Positions 50,027 through 59,735 are shown, counted from the first letter of the stretch. The stretch is DNA of 64,000 nt from Beijerinckiaceae bacterium (GCA_947370975.1 CANBNG010000022.1:1-64000); one strand, 5' to 3'. Notes: generated by a model not told the origin, from the sequence alone. Translations and numbers: made by a program.

Positions 50027-50917
50027 ATGCGAATGATGATCCGGATGATCCTGTCGATTGCAGCCGCGCCGCTGGTCCTGCTGGCGTTGGCCCCGGCCAG
50101 CTCCGCCGAGCCCGCGCGCTCGCTTGAGGCTCTGGTGGCGCCGCCGTCTGGCGGTGGCGGCACCGTGCGTAACGTGCCGCTGATACATCTTGCGCGCGCG
50201 ATGGCGCTGACGCCCGCGCTCGGCGAGCGGGCCTTGCCAGAGGGCATAGTGCAGACAATCGAATGGGACGAACGCGCCGCCCCGCGCAACCGGCTGACGA
50301 TTGAGGTCTCGCGGGGGCCCGAGACCACACGCGCGCTTCCAAAGCCGACGGAAGCGGGCATTCGCGCGGAGATCGAGGCGGCCTTCCCCGGCCGCGTCAT
50401 GTCCATTGCGCAGCCGCGCGCCAATGCCTTCGGGCCCTATGGTCTTGCGGTTGCCGCTGGTCCCAACACCTTGCGCTGCATTTTTGCCTGGCAATGGCTC
50501 GATGGGCGCGATCGCGTCATCGCAGAGCGTCTCGGCGGTCAGGCATCATGGCGCGCGCACCTTTGCCGCTCCGACGTGACGCTGGATCAGATGGCGGCCG
50601 ATCTCGACCGGCTGGAGCTGGGCGTCTCACCCCAATGGCAACCGGCCCGTCCCGTTGCCGCGCGCAAGATAATGCGCACCGCCGCACGGGTTGCGCCCCG
50701 GAAACAAGCGCCTGCGCCAGAGGTCTTGCACGCCTACAACGCCTTCGATGGCGGGCGCTATCTTGCCCCCGTCGAGACCCAGCCGGAGACCTCCGCGCGA
50801 ACGGCCAAGTCCCGCGCGTTCGATGCGAGCCTGCCGGCCGAGGCCTATCGCGGTCCCGGCGATGCGCGAAAGGGTTTGAATGTCGTCATGCGCAACAGCG
50901 TGCCCGCTCCCGATTGA
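50027..50917 (+). CDS. bcsN: Cellulose biosynthesis protein BcsN
   Basis: A 296-residue exported protein. Signal peptide MRMMIRMILSIAAAPLVLLA to about ASSAEP. Family features: GIVQTIEWDERAAPRNRLTI, NAFGPYGLAVAAGPNTLRCI, FAWQWLDG. A variable C-terminal part follows (about 200-296). ATG 50027 has AAAGGGGAG just upstream. BcsN occurs only in some alphaproteobacterial cellulose operons; its role is not settled. Confidence 0.82.
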   Translation: MRMMIRMILSIAAAPLVLLALAPASSAEPARSLEALVAPPSGGGGTVRNVPLIHLARAMALTPALGERALPEGIVQTIEWDERAAPRNRLTIEVSRGPETTRALPKPTEAGIRAEIEAAFPGRVMSIAQPRANAFGPYGLAVAAGPNTLRCIFAWQWLDGRDRVIAERLGGQASWRAHLCRSDVTLDQMAADLDRLELGVSPQWQPARPVAARKIMRTAARVAPRKQAPAPEVLHAYNAFDGGRYLAPVETQPETSARTAKSRAFDASLPAEAYRGPGDARKGLNVVMRNSVPAPD

Positions 50918-50961
50918 TCTCGCCACTCTTTGAACCTGCTCTCACCTGGAAATTGGGCCTC

Positions 50962-52539
50962 ATGTCTCAGCGCATTCTGGTTGTTGACGGCGATAGCGCC
51001 TCGCAAGGATTCATCCGCCTGCTGCTAGAAGGCCACGGCTGTCAGGTCGATCTGGCCAGCGGCGGCATTCAGGGGCTCGAGCGTGCAGGCGCTGGTCAAT
51101 ACGCCGCTGTGCTGATCGATTTTCACCTGCCCGACATGGATGGACATGCGCTTGGCCTGTGGCTGGCGGAGCGACGCGGGGATGGTTTCTCGCCGGCGCT
51201 GATCGGCTTGAGCGCCAATCGGGCCGCCGTTGCGCCGCGCGCCGGGGATGGGGGTGTGTTCAGCGCCATTCTGCCAAAGCCCATTCAGCCAGGCGCGCTG
51301 TTTGAAGCCATCGACCGTGTGCTGGCCTCAACCCCCGCGCCGCCCGCAGCAACGAGGCGTGGAGGCCCTGAGGGCCCCGATGCAGCGCGTCAGGCGGCAG
51401 TCGCGCGGTGGCGCGATTGCGATCTCCAGTCCTGCCCGCGGGTCTTTGCCTGTCCTGCGCCCACGCCAGAGCAGGCCAAGGCCCTGGCACTCTGTTTCGA
51501 GATGGTCGATGAAGCCGATGCCGAGCTGATCGTCCTGCTCGAACGCCACGGGATGAGCGAGGCGCGCAGGCTCTCGCAGCGCGATGGCAAGACCCATCGC
51601 CCGATCATCAGCCTGAGCGCGGACCATGGCGATATTTGCGATGCCCTGTTTGAGGTCGGCAAGGGAGCGTCCTGGCGGCAGGTCGCGGCGCTGGTTTCCC
51701 GCAAACAGGCGCAGCCGGGGGGCGAGCCACAGGAGCGCCGTCACGCGAGCCGCCTGACGCTTGAGCGGGAGCAACTTGCAGCCGTTGCGCCGGCGCTCTC
51801 CATGCGCCACCGGCGCTTGCCTGCCGCGCCGCCGCCCAAAGGTGTTGATGCTGGCGTGCGAATTCTCCTCATCGAAGAAAGCGCCAAGGGCCAGCTGCCT
51901 CTCACCATCACGCTGGCGCAGGGCGGGCATGATGTCTGCCGGGTTCTCGATATGGAGGCCGCGCGCATCATCGCCGCCCGAAATGCTTTCGACCTCGCCG
52001 TCATCGACGCGCCGCGCGAGGTGGATCCCTGCGCCGATCTGGGGGACTTCCGCGCGGCTCATCCCGAGCTGCCCATTCTTTTGCTGCACGGGGGCCTGTC
52101 GGTATTGCAGCGCGCGGACCTCGCGCGGCTCGATCTTGTCACGATCCTTGCGCGGAAAGCTCCGGCAGATGCTGTGCTCAAGGCCATCGCGGATGCCGTA
52201 CCAAAGTCTGTCGCGGATCCGATTGACCGATATGTCCTGCGCACGCTGGTCTCGAGCGTGGGCAATGAGTCCGTCGTGCGCCTCGTGTCAAAACTGATTG
52301 CTCAGGTCGAGGCTCTCATGCGCGGTGGTCCGCTGCTCAACGACCGCTGGGGCGCGGGCAGGCTTGTGCAATTATCATCCTGCGCCCGGATGCTCGGCCT
52401 CCCGGATCTGTCGTCTGCCTGCGCGTCTCTTGCTGCCGTGCTGGAGCAGGGCGGCGACACAGCTCCCGGCCTTGGCGCGCTCGCGGACGCGATGATGCGG
52501 GTCCGCGAGGCAATGGCCAGGCAAAGCTGTTCGGTGTGA
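50962..52539 (+). CDS. Double-receiver protein with degenerate HPt-like end
   Basis: A 525-residue cytosolic protein. Receiver 1 (about 4-120): ILVVDGDS, Asp in VLIDFHLPDMDG, Lys in ILPKPI. A middle part (about 130-290) has CDLQSCPRVFACP and basic stretches. Receiver 2 (about 300-415): ILLIEESAK, Asp in LAVIDAP, Lys in ILARKA. The C-terminal helices (about 430-525) resemble an HPt domain, but the phospho-His position in RLVQLSSCARMLGL holds no His. It follows bcsN after 45 bases, so probably regulates the cellulose machinery. Confidence 0.78.
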   Translation: MSQRILVVDGDSASQGFIRLLLEGHGCQVDLASGGIQGLERAGAGQYAAVLIDFHLPDMDGHALGLWLAERRGDGFSPALIGLSANRAAVAPRAGDGGVFSAILPKPIQPGALFEAIDRVLASTPAPPAATRRGGPEGPDAARQAAVARWRDCDLQSCPRVFACPAPTPEQAKALALCFEMVDEADAELIVLLERHGMSEARRLSQRDGKTHRPIISLSADHGDICDALFEVGKGASWRQVAALVSRKQAQPGGEPQERRHASRLTLEREQLAAVAPALSMRHRRLPAAPPPKGVDAGVRILLIEESAKGQLPLTITLAQGGHDVCRVLDMEAARIIAARNAFDLAVIDAPREVDPCADLGDFRAAHPELPILLLHGGLSVLQRADLARLDLVTILARKAPADAVLKAIADAVPKSVADPIDRYVLRTLVSSVGNESVVRLVSKLIAQVEALMRGGPLLNDRWGAGRLVQLSSCARMLGLPDLSSACASLAAVLEQGGDTAPGLGALADAMMRVREAMARQSCSV

Positions 52540-52548
52540 GGCGGGCGC

Positions 52549-53334
52549 TCAGATGCTGGCGATGTAACCGCCATCGATCCGCAGGATCGAGCCGGTGACA
52601 TAGGACGCGCGCGTGCTGGCCAGAAAGGCGACCACATCGCCATATTCCTCCGGTCGTCCGTAACGCCCGGCGGGGATCGAGCCCACGCTTTGCGCCACGA
52701 CCTGGTCGAGACTGAGATCCTCGCGCGCGCCGCGCGCCGTGTCGAGCTGCTGGATGCGTGCGGTCGCGATGCGGCCGGGCAGCACGATGTTGGCGGTGAT
52801 CCCATCGGCTGCAACTTCGCGCGCCAGCGTTTTCGACCAGCCAACAAGCGTCGAGCGCAGGGCATTGGAGACGCCGAGATTGGGAATGGGTGCAATCACG
52901 CCCGAGGACGTGCTGGTGACGATGCGGCCCCATTTTTTCGCACGCATGGCAGGCAAGGCGCGGTCGGTGATCTTGATGACGGACATGACCATGCTGCGGA
53001 ACTGGCTTTCCCACACATCGGCAGCAACGCCCGCCGCCGTGGTCGGGGGCGGGCCGCCCGTGTTGTTGACCAGAATATCGACCGTGCCGAGTTCAGCCTC
53101 GATGCGTGCGAAATTGGCCTCGATGACCTCGAGGTTTCCGAGATCCCATTGCAGCGCGCAGGTCTTTGCACCAAGCCCCTGAAGGAGGGCGTCCGTCTTT
53201 GCCAGCGCATCCGCGTTCACATCCGCAATGGCCAGATGCGCGCCCTCTTGCGCCAGCGCCACGGCTATGGCCCCGCCCAACCCGCCGCCTGCGCCCAGAA
53301 CCAGAGCGACTTTTCCCGTAATGCCCAGATCCAT
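52549..53334 (-). CDS. Atypical short-chain dehydrogenase/reductase
   Basis: A 261-residue Rossmann-fold enzyme. Cofactor motif VLGAGGGLGGAIAVAL, NNTGGPP for NNAG, catalytic-region Ser in TSTSSGV. The usual YxxxK is replaced by LGVSNALRSTL, a known variant in a FabG-like subgroup, so the chemistry may differ from a classical SDR. ATG 53334 is used because the protein starts MDLGITGKVAL. It lies ten bases upstream-to-end of the aspartate dehydrogenase gene in the same direction, so the two likely share a transcript. Confidence 0.88.
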   Translation of the reverse strand: MDLGITGKVALVLGAGGGLGGAIAVALAQEGAHLAIADVNADALAKTDALLQGLGAKTCALQWDLGNLEVIEANFARIEAELGTVDILVNNTGGPPPTTAAGVAADVWESQFRSMVMSVIKITDRALPAMRAKKWGRIVTSTSSGVIAPIPNLGVSNALRSTLVGWSKTLAREVAADGITANIVLPGRIATARIQQLDTARGAREDLSLDQVVAQSVGSIPAGRYGRPEEYGDVVAFLASTRASYVTGSILRIDGGYIASI

Positions 53335-53344
53335 CGTTGTCTCC

Positions 53345-54169
53345 TCAAGTTCCGACGCGCAGGGGCGCGCACATTTTACGCAGGCAGGCCAGAACCGACA
53401 GGGCCGTGATGCTTCCCGTCTTCGGATTCTCGCTCGGGATATTGGCAATCGACATGGTGAAGCTCGCTGAATCCGAGACGACCTCGACCGTATGCGTGTT
53501 GCGCGTCAGCGAAGGATCGGCCCAGATCTCCAGCGTCGTCAGATCGGCGCCGATGCCGGCCAGGCTCAATGCGACGGCAACATTCAGATTGGCCGGAAAG
53601 CCGACGGCAGCATCGCGCGGCGTCCCGGAGAAAATGAGCAGCGGCTCGGTGATGTTTTCAATGTCGATCTTGTTCTTGACCAGAAAGGGCGCGCCGACGA
53701 GTCCGTTCACGGGCTTGCGTGTGGTCATGCGCACGGATTCGATCTTGCCTTGCGCGGCTGCCGTAACGGCATCCAGGCCGATCAACGCGCCGGTCGGTAC
53801 GATCACCTGACCGCCCCTGGCTTTCGCGAGGTCGATGAGATCCATATTGTCGAGGAGCGCGCCCGCGCTGAGCACGATGACCTTCTTGCCCTTTTCGAGA
53901 AACGGCCGGGCAATGGAATCGAGCAGCGCGGCGGGCGCGCATTCGACGACCATATCCGCCAGCGGCTCAAGCTCGTCGATGCCAACGACGGGCACTTTGG
54001 TTGTCAGCCCGGACAGGCGGCGTTCGGCGCTCGCCTTGTCATGGGCCGAGACGGCAACGAGGGTCAGGCCGTCGATCCCCTCGTCCAGCGCGCGGGCGAG
54101 CTTGAGGCCAACGGCGCCAAGGCCGGCGAGGGCTACGCGAATGGTTTGTGGAGTTGCGGCCAGGGTCAA
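53345..54169 (-). CDS. L-aspartate dehydrogenase homologue (NadX family)
   Basis: A 274-residue oxidoreductase. N-terminal NAD(P) fold VALAGLGAVGLKLARALDEG and VSAHDKASAERRL. C-terminal DUF108 domain with ADPSLTRNTHTVEVV and NIPSENPKTGSITALSVL. The family converts L-aspartate to iminoaspartate. No nadA or nadC is adjacent; clustering with an SDR and a flavin monooxygenase suggests a catabolic role instead. TTG 54169 follows GAAGG by eight bases and fits family length; an upstream ATG near 54265 would add 32 residues. Confidence 0.82.
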   Translation of the reverse strand: MTLAATPQTIRVALAGLGAVGLKLARALDEGIDGLTLVAVSAHDKASAERRLSGLTTKVPVVGIDELEPLADMVVECAPAALLDSIARPFLEKGKKVIVLSAGALLDNMDLIDLAKARGGQVIVPTGALIGLDAVTAAAQGKIESVRMTTRKPVNGLVGAPFLVKNKIDIENITEPLLIFSGTPRDAAVGFPANLNVAVALSLAGIGADLTTLEIWADPSLTRNTHTVEVVSDSASFTMSIANIPSENPKTGSITALSVLACLRKMCAPLRVGT

Positions 54170-54304
54170 GAAATCTGCCTTCGGGGTTTGGCGCGGGGAG
54201 GGCGCGTTTGCAAAGAACCATAGATCGGCAATGTGTGCGCAGACAATCGAGCTTAGCAACATCAAGGACGTCGCGCTAATATGGTGCGCCGCAAAGGATG
54301 TGAC

Positions 54305-55348
54305 ATGCAATTTGGTATCTGGACCCCGCTCCCGCACACGATTCGGCCTGAACCCGGCATGACCCATGCGGTGGAGCGGTTGCGCAGCGGGGATGTTCCG
54401 GTGGGCGAGCGCGATCCCGCCTTCACCTTCGCCTGCGACATCATCCGTCGGGCCGATGCGCTGGGGTTTGACATCACGCTCGTCGCGCAGCGCTATCTGG
54501 GGCCAGACCTCGAAGCCTTCACGCTCGCCTCCGCATTGGCCATGGTGACGTCGCGCATCGAGCTGATGGTGGCGGTTCATCCGGGCATGGCGAGCCCGCA
54601 AATCGTGGCCAAGATGGCCGCGAGCCTCGATCGCATCAGCGGGGGGCGTGCGGCGCTCAATGTCGTCAACGGCTGGTGGGAAGAGGAATTCAAGCTCTTC
54701 TCCAATGGCAACTGGATCGGCGCGCCCGAGCAGCGCTATGCGCGCATGCGCGAATTCATTCAGGTGATGAAGGGGCTGTGGACCAATCCCGACCTGCGCG
54801 CCGAGGGCAAGCATTATCGTGCCTATGTGCAGGACGCGCTCAAGGGCTCTAAGGGCAAGGTTGACGCGGCCGAGACTGGCGAGATCGTCGCGCGGACGAT
54901 CCGCGGTTCGCTCCCCATCTATGCGGCGAGCAGCGCGCCGCAGGGCCGGCAGACCATTGCCGCCCATGGCGATGTCTGGTTTGCGGATTGCCAGCCGGGA
55001 CATCGGAATTTCGAGGCCAATCTGGCGCGGCTGCAATCTGATCTGCGCGAGATGGATGGGCTTGCCGCCAGCTTTGGCCGCACCTTGCGTTACGCAATCA
55101 ACCCGCAGGTCATTTGCTGCGAAAGCCAGGCGCAGGCCGAGGCCCTGGCCGATGTGATCGAAGCGCCGACCGGTGGGCGCGTCTCCAATGCGCTGGGCGC
55201 GGGGCTTGTTGGAACCCCGGAGCTCATTGCGCAGCGCCTGCGCCGCCTTGAGGAGATCGGCATCGCTTGCGTGATGCTGCGCTTCAGCCCGATGATGGAG
55301 GGCGTCGAAACCTTCGGCACGCAGGTCATTCCGCTGATGCGCAAATAG
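54305..55348 (+). CDS. LLM-class flavin-dependent monooxygenase
   Basis: A 347-residue TIM-barrel oxygenase of the bacterial luciferase/SsuD/RutA family. MQFGIWTPLPHTIR at the start, RRADALGFDITLVAQRYLGP, SALAMVTSRIELMVAVHPGM, SGGRAALNVVNGWWEEEF (FMN-binding region) and GTPELIAQRLRRLEEIGI. It uses FMNH2 and O2, commonly on sulfonates, pyrimidines or other small organic compounds. It is divergent from the NadX homologue. The substrate is not identifiable. Confidence 0.9.
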   Translation: MQFGIWTPLPHTIRPEPGMTHAVERLRSGDVPVGERDPAFTFACDIIRRADALGFDITLVAQRYLGPDLEAFTLASALAMVTSRIELMVAVHPGMASPQIVAKMAASLDRISGGRAALNVVNGWWEEEFKLFSNGNWIGAPEQRYARMREFIQVMKGLWTNPDLRAEGKHYRAYVQDALKGSKGKVDAAETGEIVARTIRGSLPIYAASSAPQGRQTIAAHGDVWFADCQPGHRNFEANLARLQSDLREMDGLAASFGRTLRYAINPQVICCESQAQAEALADVIEAPTGGRVSNALGAGLVGTPELIAQRLRRLEEIGIACVMLRFSPMMEGVETFGTQVIPLMRK

Positions 55349-55409
55349 GCTCGCCTGCAGGCTCGCGCGCCGCCATGATGCTTGCACAAAGATGCAACAC
55401 GAGGCTGCC

Positions 55410-56318
55410 ATGCGCGGAATCCTCTTGCAGGCGATTGCAGTTTTTTGTCTGGGTCTTTCCTCCCTCGCGCCGGGTCTGGCGGATGCGCGCAGGCAGCCTT
55501 TCGACCTGACACGCTGGAACAATGACGCCCCCCCCTCGACGCGGGGTGTCTTTCACGCGACCTTTCATTCGCGCGCGATGGATCTCGATGTGGGCTTCAA
55601 CATCTATCTGCCGCCCGCCTATTTTGCCGACCCTCGTCGGCGCTTCCCGGTGATCTATTTTCTACATGGGCGCGGTGGGGACGAAAACTCCGACGTTGCC
55701 GCGCTTGAGGGACTGATCGCGTCTGGCACGGCGGTGCCTTGCATTGTCGTTTTTCCCAATGGCGGCAGAGACAGCAAATATATGGATGCCGCGCCGGGCA
55801 GTCCGATGCATGGCGTGATCATGAGCGAGAGCGCCATCATCGACGAATTGATCCCGACTGTTGATGCGCGCTATCGCACGAGAGCCAATCGGTCGGGTCG
55901 CGCCATTCAGGGTTTTTCCATGGGCGGCATGGGCGCGCTGCGTCTGGCTTTCAAATATCCCGCGCTGTTTGGCTCGGTCTATGCCTTTGCCCCCGCGGTC
56001 GTGACTTATGCTTCCAACATTGGAGAGAATGATCCCGAGGTGCTCGCGCAGATGTTCAAGGGCGATGCCGTGCTCTGGGAGGCCAATGTCGCGAGAACTC
56101 AGGCGCGCCGCAATGCACCTCGCATCAGGGCGCATCATTTGCCTGTCGGCCTGTCAGTTGGTGCGCAGGATGGGCTGTTGCCGTTCGTGCGGGATTTCGC
56201 GCAGGACCTCGCCCGGCTGCAAATTCCCTACTCATTCGAGATCGTTCCGAAGCGCGGCCATGTGCTGGACTTTGGCGAGGGCGTGATTTTCGCCGCGCGA
56301 TATTTTTCGCGTCGGTGA
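55410..56318 (+). CDS. Exported esterase, esterase-D fold
   Basis: A 302-residue protein. Signal peptide MRGILLQAIAVFCLGLSSLA to about GLADA. Alpha/beta hydrolase with FPVIYFLHGRGGDEN (oxyanion), nucleophile in IQGFSMGGMGALRLA, acid near VGAQDGLL and His in KRGHVLDF. The putative-esterase family includes S-formylglutathione hydrolase, feruloyl esterase and antigen 85-like proteins; export argues for an outer-layer substrate. Confidence 0.86.
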   Translation: MRGILLQAIAVFCLGLSSLAPGLADARRQPFDLTRWNNDAPPSTRGVFHATFHSRAMDLDVGFNIYLPPAYFADPRRRFPVIYFLHGRGGDENSDVAALEGLIASGTAVPCIVVFPNGGRDSKYMDAAPGSPMHGVIMSESAIIDELIPTVDARYRTRANRSGRAIQGFSMGGMGALRLAFKYPALFGSVYAFAPAVVTYASNIGENDPEVLAQMFKGDAVLWEANVARTQARRNAPRIRAHHLPVGLSVGAQDGLLPFVRDFAQDLARLQIPYSFEIVPKRGHVLDFGEGVIFAARYFSRR

Positions 56319-56402
56319 ATTTGCGTGGGGCAGGCTTGGTCTGCCGCGCGTGACATGTCTATAAGTGGGCGGGCCTCATCACCGTGGTCCGGCAAGGAAT
56401 GA

Positions 56403-57602
56403 ATGTCCTCCACACCGACACGGCTTTTTGCTCTTTCGCTGGCGTGTATCGCGCTCATCGGGCCGTTGGCTGTTCATGCCTTCCTGCCGGTGATTCCCGC
56501 GATCAAGGCTGGGCTCGATCTGTCGGATGCCTTGGCGCAGCTCACCTTCAGCATTTCGCTTTTTGCCATGGCCTTTGCGACGCTGGTCTATGGCTCGCTG
56601 TCGGATCGTTATGGCCGCCGCCCGGTGCTGCTGTCGGGCCTCGCGCTTTTTCTGCTCGGCAGTTTCCTGTCGCTTTTTGCATCATCGATCGGCAGCCTGC
56701 TGCTCGGGCGCGTGTTGCAGGCGGTGGGTGCGGGCTGCGGCATGACGCTCGTGCGCGCCATTGCGCGAGACGCCTATGGGCCAGATCGCCTCGTGAAGGT
56801 GCTGGCCTATCTCACCATGTTCTACACATTGGGTCCGATGGCCGCGCCCGTGATCGCCGGCCTGCTTGTCGATCATTTCGGCTGGCGCAGCGTCTTCGTG
56901 CTCTCGCTCGTCGGCGGCTTGCTGATTACGGCAGGCGCCTATCTCTTCATTTTCGAAACGAAGCCTGCGCGTGCCGGCGCAAGAGTGGCGGGCATAGGTC
57001 TTGCCCGGGGCTACTTTCTTTTGTTTTCGCGCCTGCGTTTCGTGGCTTTCGTCTTCCAGACGGCGTTCAGCTCGGCGATGTTTCTGGTTACCGCTGCCGC
57101 GGCCTCCTTCATCATGAAGGATATGCTGGATCGTCAGGCCTCCGAATATGGTCTTTGGTTCCTGCTGTTTCCCGTCGGCTTTTTCTCCGGCAATTTTGTC
57201 TCGAGCCGCATCGGCGCGCGGGCGCAAACCGAGACGATGGTGCTGGCCGGCTCGCTGTTGTCTTTTCTGGCAGGCGCGATCATGTGCCTGCTGCTGGCTG
57301 TGGGCGTGCTCAATCCGTTCGTGCTGTTCGTCTCGGGTTTCTTCATCACCTTCGCGCAGGGGCTCGCGATGCCTTATGGGCAAGCGGGCGCGATGGGTGT
57401 CGAGCCCCAACTGGCCGGCACTGCGTCAGGCATTGCGGTTTGCCTGCAGAATCTGCTGGGCGCATCTGCGACACTGATTTACGGCATGCTGGCGGATGGC
57501 ACTGTCTGGCCACTGATCTACACATGCGGTGCGGCATCTCTCATGATGCTGGGCTTTGGACTCATCCCGTGGTGGCAGCGCCAGTCCGGGCAAAGACAAT
57601 AA
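56403..57602 (+). CDS. MFS transporter, Bcr/CflA-like
   Basis: A 399-residue, 12-helix transporter. Motif A LVYGSLSDRYGRRPVLLSGL after helix 2, and motif C-like AVGAGCGMTLVRAIARDAYG. This pattern matches drug/proton antiporters of the Bcr/CflA group (bicyclomycin, chloramphenicol and others). The substrate is unknown. ATG 56403, 21 bases before the next gene's start at the 3' end, suggests co-transcription with the TauE-like permease. Confidence 0.88.
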   Translation: MSSTPTRLFALSLACIALIGPLAVHAFLPVIPAIKAGLDLSDALAQLTFSISLFAMAFATLVYGSLSDRYGRRPVLLSGLALFLLGSFLSLFASSIGSLLLGRVLQAVGAGCGMTLVRAIARDAYGPDRLVKVLAYLTMFYTLGPMAAPVIAGLLVDHFGWRSVFVLSLVGGLLITAGAYLFIFETKPARAGARVAGIGLARGYFLLFSRLRFVAFVFQTAFSSAMFLVTAAAASFIMKDMLDRQASEYGLWFLLFPVGFFSGNFVSSRIGARAQTETMVLAGSLLSFLAGAIMCLLLAVGVLNPFVLFVSGFFITFAQGLAMPYGQAGAMGVEPQLAGTASGIAVCLQNLLGASATLIYGMLADGTVWPLIYTCGAASLMMLGFGLIPWWQRQSGQRQ

Positions 57603-57623
57603 GAAAAGCGGGAGGACGTGCGC

Positions 57624-58385
57624 GTGGATTTTCTGGGAACGCCGGATATCGGGCTGCTTTTGTTTGCCGGTCTCACCTTCGCCTCCTTCGTCACGGCTTT
57701 CATCGGCGTGTTTACCGGCACGGCGGGCGGCGTCATTCTGCTCGCCTTGATGGCCTTGGTCATGCCGCCCACCGTGCTTGTACCGGTGCATACGGTTGTG
57801 CAGCTGGGCTCGGGCATTTCACGCACCTTGATCATGTGGCGCTATGTGATGCGCGCCATCGTGCCGCCCTTCATTGTCGGCGCGGTGCTGGGCGCGGCTG
57901 TGGGCGCAAAGACCTTTGTCGCCCTGCCGACCACTTCGCTTCAGGCCATCATCGGCGGCTTTATCCTGCTCGTCACATGGATGCCCAATCTTGGTCGTCT
58001 GGGCGCGGAGAAGGGGCGCTTCGCGGTGCTGGGATTTATCGCGACATTCCTCGGCGTCTTCGTCAGCGCGACGGGCACATTTCTTTCGCCCTTCATCGCA
58101 AGCGCTGCGCCCGACCGGCGCAATCATGTCGCGACCCAGGGCGCGCTGATGATTTTCGTGCATATCGCCAAACTCGTGGCCTTCGGCTTTCTGGGCTTTG
58201 CCATCAGCGCTTATCTGCCGCTCATGGCGGCGATGATTCTGGCAGGGGCGGCTGGCAATTGGCTGGGTGAAGTCGCGCTCGCACACACGAGCGAAAAGCG
58301 CTACCGGCTCATGCTGAAAATCTTCCTCACCGTGCTGGCGCTGCAATTGCTGGCGCGCGCGGCGAGCGAGGCGGGGCTGCTCTAG
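57624..58385 (+). CDS. TauE/SafE-family permease
   Basis: A 253-residue membrane protein with about eight helices. FIGVFTGTAGGVILLALMAL in the first repeat and FLGVFVSATGTFLSPFIASA in the second are the two pseudo-repeated halves of the sulfite/sulfonate exporter family. GTG 57624 has GGAGG eight bases upstream; GTG 57618 would be too close. Anion export is inferred from the family. Confidence 0.87.
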   Translation: MDFLGTPDIGLLLFAGLTFASFVTAFIGVFTGTAGGVILLALMALVMPPTVLVPVHTVVQLGSGISRTLIMWRYVMRAIVPPFIVGAVLGAAVGAKTFVALPTTSLQAIIGGFILLVTWMPNLGRLGAEKGRFAVLGFIATFLGVFVSATGTFLSPFIASAAPDRRNHVATQGALMIFVHIAKLVAFGFLGFAISAYLPLMAAMILAGAAGNWLGEVALAHTSEKRYRLMLKIFLTVLALQLLARAASEAGLL

Positions 58386-58392
58386 CCGCGGT

Positions 58393-59709
58393 TCAGATCC
58401 AGGCTCCAAGTACCGCCGCTGCAATCAGCGCGGGGGCGATGGCGCGCAGCAAAAGGCGCAGGAGGCCGAGCATTGCTCCGCTCATCGCGAGTTCGGCGCC
58501 GAGCAGGCCTTTGGGCAGGACATAGCCGGCAAATAAAGCCAGCCCCAGACCGGCGAGCGGCAGCATGACATCCGAGGTCAGCGTGTCGAGCCCATCGAAT
58601 ATGCCCGACCCGCGCCAGAGGTTGAAGGACAGCACGCTCGGCACGCCGGCCAGCGCGCAGACAAAGGCGGCGAGCGCTGTCGCGTGCAAACGGGTCAGGC
58701 CTCTGGCGATGAGCGGCGCAACGGTGAGTTCCAGCAGCGAAATGGCAGAGGCGAGCGCCGAGACGACAAGCAGAATGTAGAAGACGAAGCCGACGATGTT
58801 GCCAAAGGGCATGTGCGCGAAGGCCAGCGGCAATGTAACAAACATCAGGCCCGGTCCGCTAGCAGGGTCGAGCCCGAACTGGAAGACGATGGGAAAAATC
58901 GCGAGCCCCGCGAGAATCGAAACAGCGGTATCGCCAACGACAGTAACCAGCGCGACCTTGCCGAGATTGGTTTGCGCGCCTGCATAGGCGGCATATGTGA
59001 TCATCGATCCCATGCCGACACCGATCGAGAAAAAGCCAAGCCCCATGGCATCGAGCCATGCGCGCGGGCGCAGGCGGGTAGGGTCGATTTCAAACAGAAA
59101 GCGCAGGGCGGCTTTGGCATCGCCCGTTGCCAGCGAGAAGATCGCGAGCGCGCAGATCAATGCGAGCAGAAGCGGCATGAGGATGCGCGAGGCCGTCTCT
59201 ATGCCACTCTCGATTCCCCCTGCGACCACGAGGGCGGTTGCTGCCATGAAGGCAAGGTGAAAGGCAAACATGCGGTTCGGCGCGGCAAGAAAGGCCTCGA
59301 ACCGCGCCTGTGCCGCCGGTGCATCTGAAGGCAGCGCGCCGCCGAGCAATGCGTCGCATGCGTGGGACAGCGCCCAGCCGCCGATCACCGCATAGAAACT
59401 GAGAATGAGAAATCCGGTGAGCACGCCAAGCGCACCGACCATGCGCCAGGAGCGGCTGCGCTGTGCCCGGTCTGCCAGCAGGCCGATGCTGGCGATGGCG
59501 TCGCCCCGGCCCGCGCGCCCGATGGCAAATTCCGCCAGCAGCAGCGGCACAACGATCAAGGCGAGGCCGGCGAGGTAGGGCAGGATGAAACTGCCCCCGC
59601 CGTTGACGCCGGCCTCATAGGGAAACTTCCATATGCTGCCCAGACCGATGGCCGATCCCATGGTCGCCAGGACAAACCCGGCGCCACTCGACCATCGATC
59701 CGCAGCCAT
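58393..59709 (-). CDS. SNF-family sodium-coupled symporter
   Basis: A 438-residue transporter of the LeuT/neurotransmitter-sodium symporter fold. Helix 1 reads GFVLATMGSAIGLGSIWKFP and helix 6 region GFFSIGVGMGSMITYAAYAG, both with the unwound substrate/sodium-site residues. Around 11 helices. Bacterial members import amino acids with sodium. ATG 59709 has AAAGGA five bases before it; the long upstream frame is not coding. Confidence 0.9.
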   Translation of the reverse strand: MAADRWSSGAGFVLATMGSAIGLGSIWKFPYEAGVNGGGSFILPYLAGLALIVVPLLLAEFAIGRAGRGDAIASIGLLADRAQRSRSWRMVGALGVLTGFLILSFYAVIGGWALSHACDALLGGALPSDAPAAQARFEAFLAAPNRMFAFHLAFMAATALVVAGGIESGIETASRILMPLLLALICALAIFSLATGDAKAALRFLFEIDPTRLRPRAWLDAMGLGFFSIGVGMGSMITYAAYAGAQTNLGKVALVTVVGDTAVSILAGLAIFPIVFQFGLDPASGPGLMFVTLPLAFAHMPFGNIVGFVFYILLVVSALASAISLLELTVAPLIARGLTRLHATALAAFVCALAGVPSVLSFNLWRGSGIFDGLDTLTSDVMLPLAGLGLALFAGYVLPKGLLGAELAMSGAMLGLLRLLLRAIAPALIAAAVLGAWI

Positions 59710-59735
59710 GGCGATCCTTTGCGGTTGTCCCCGTC

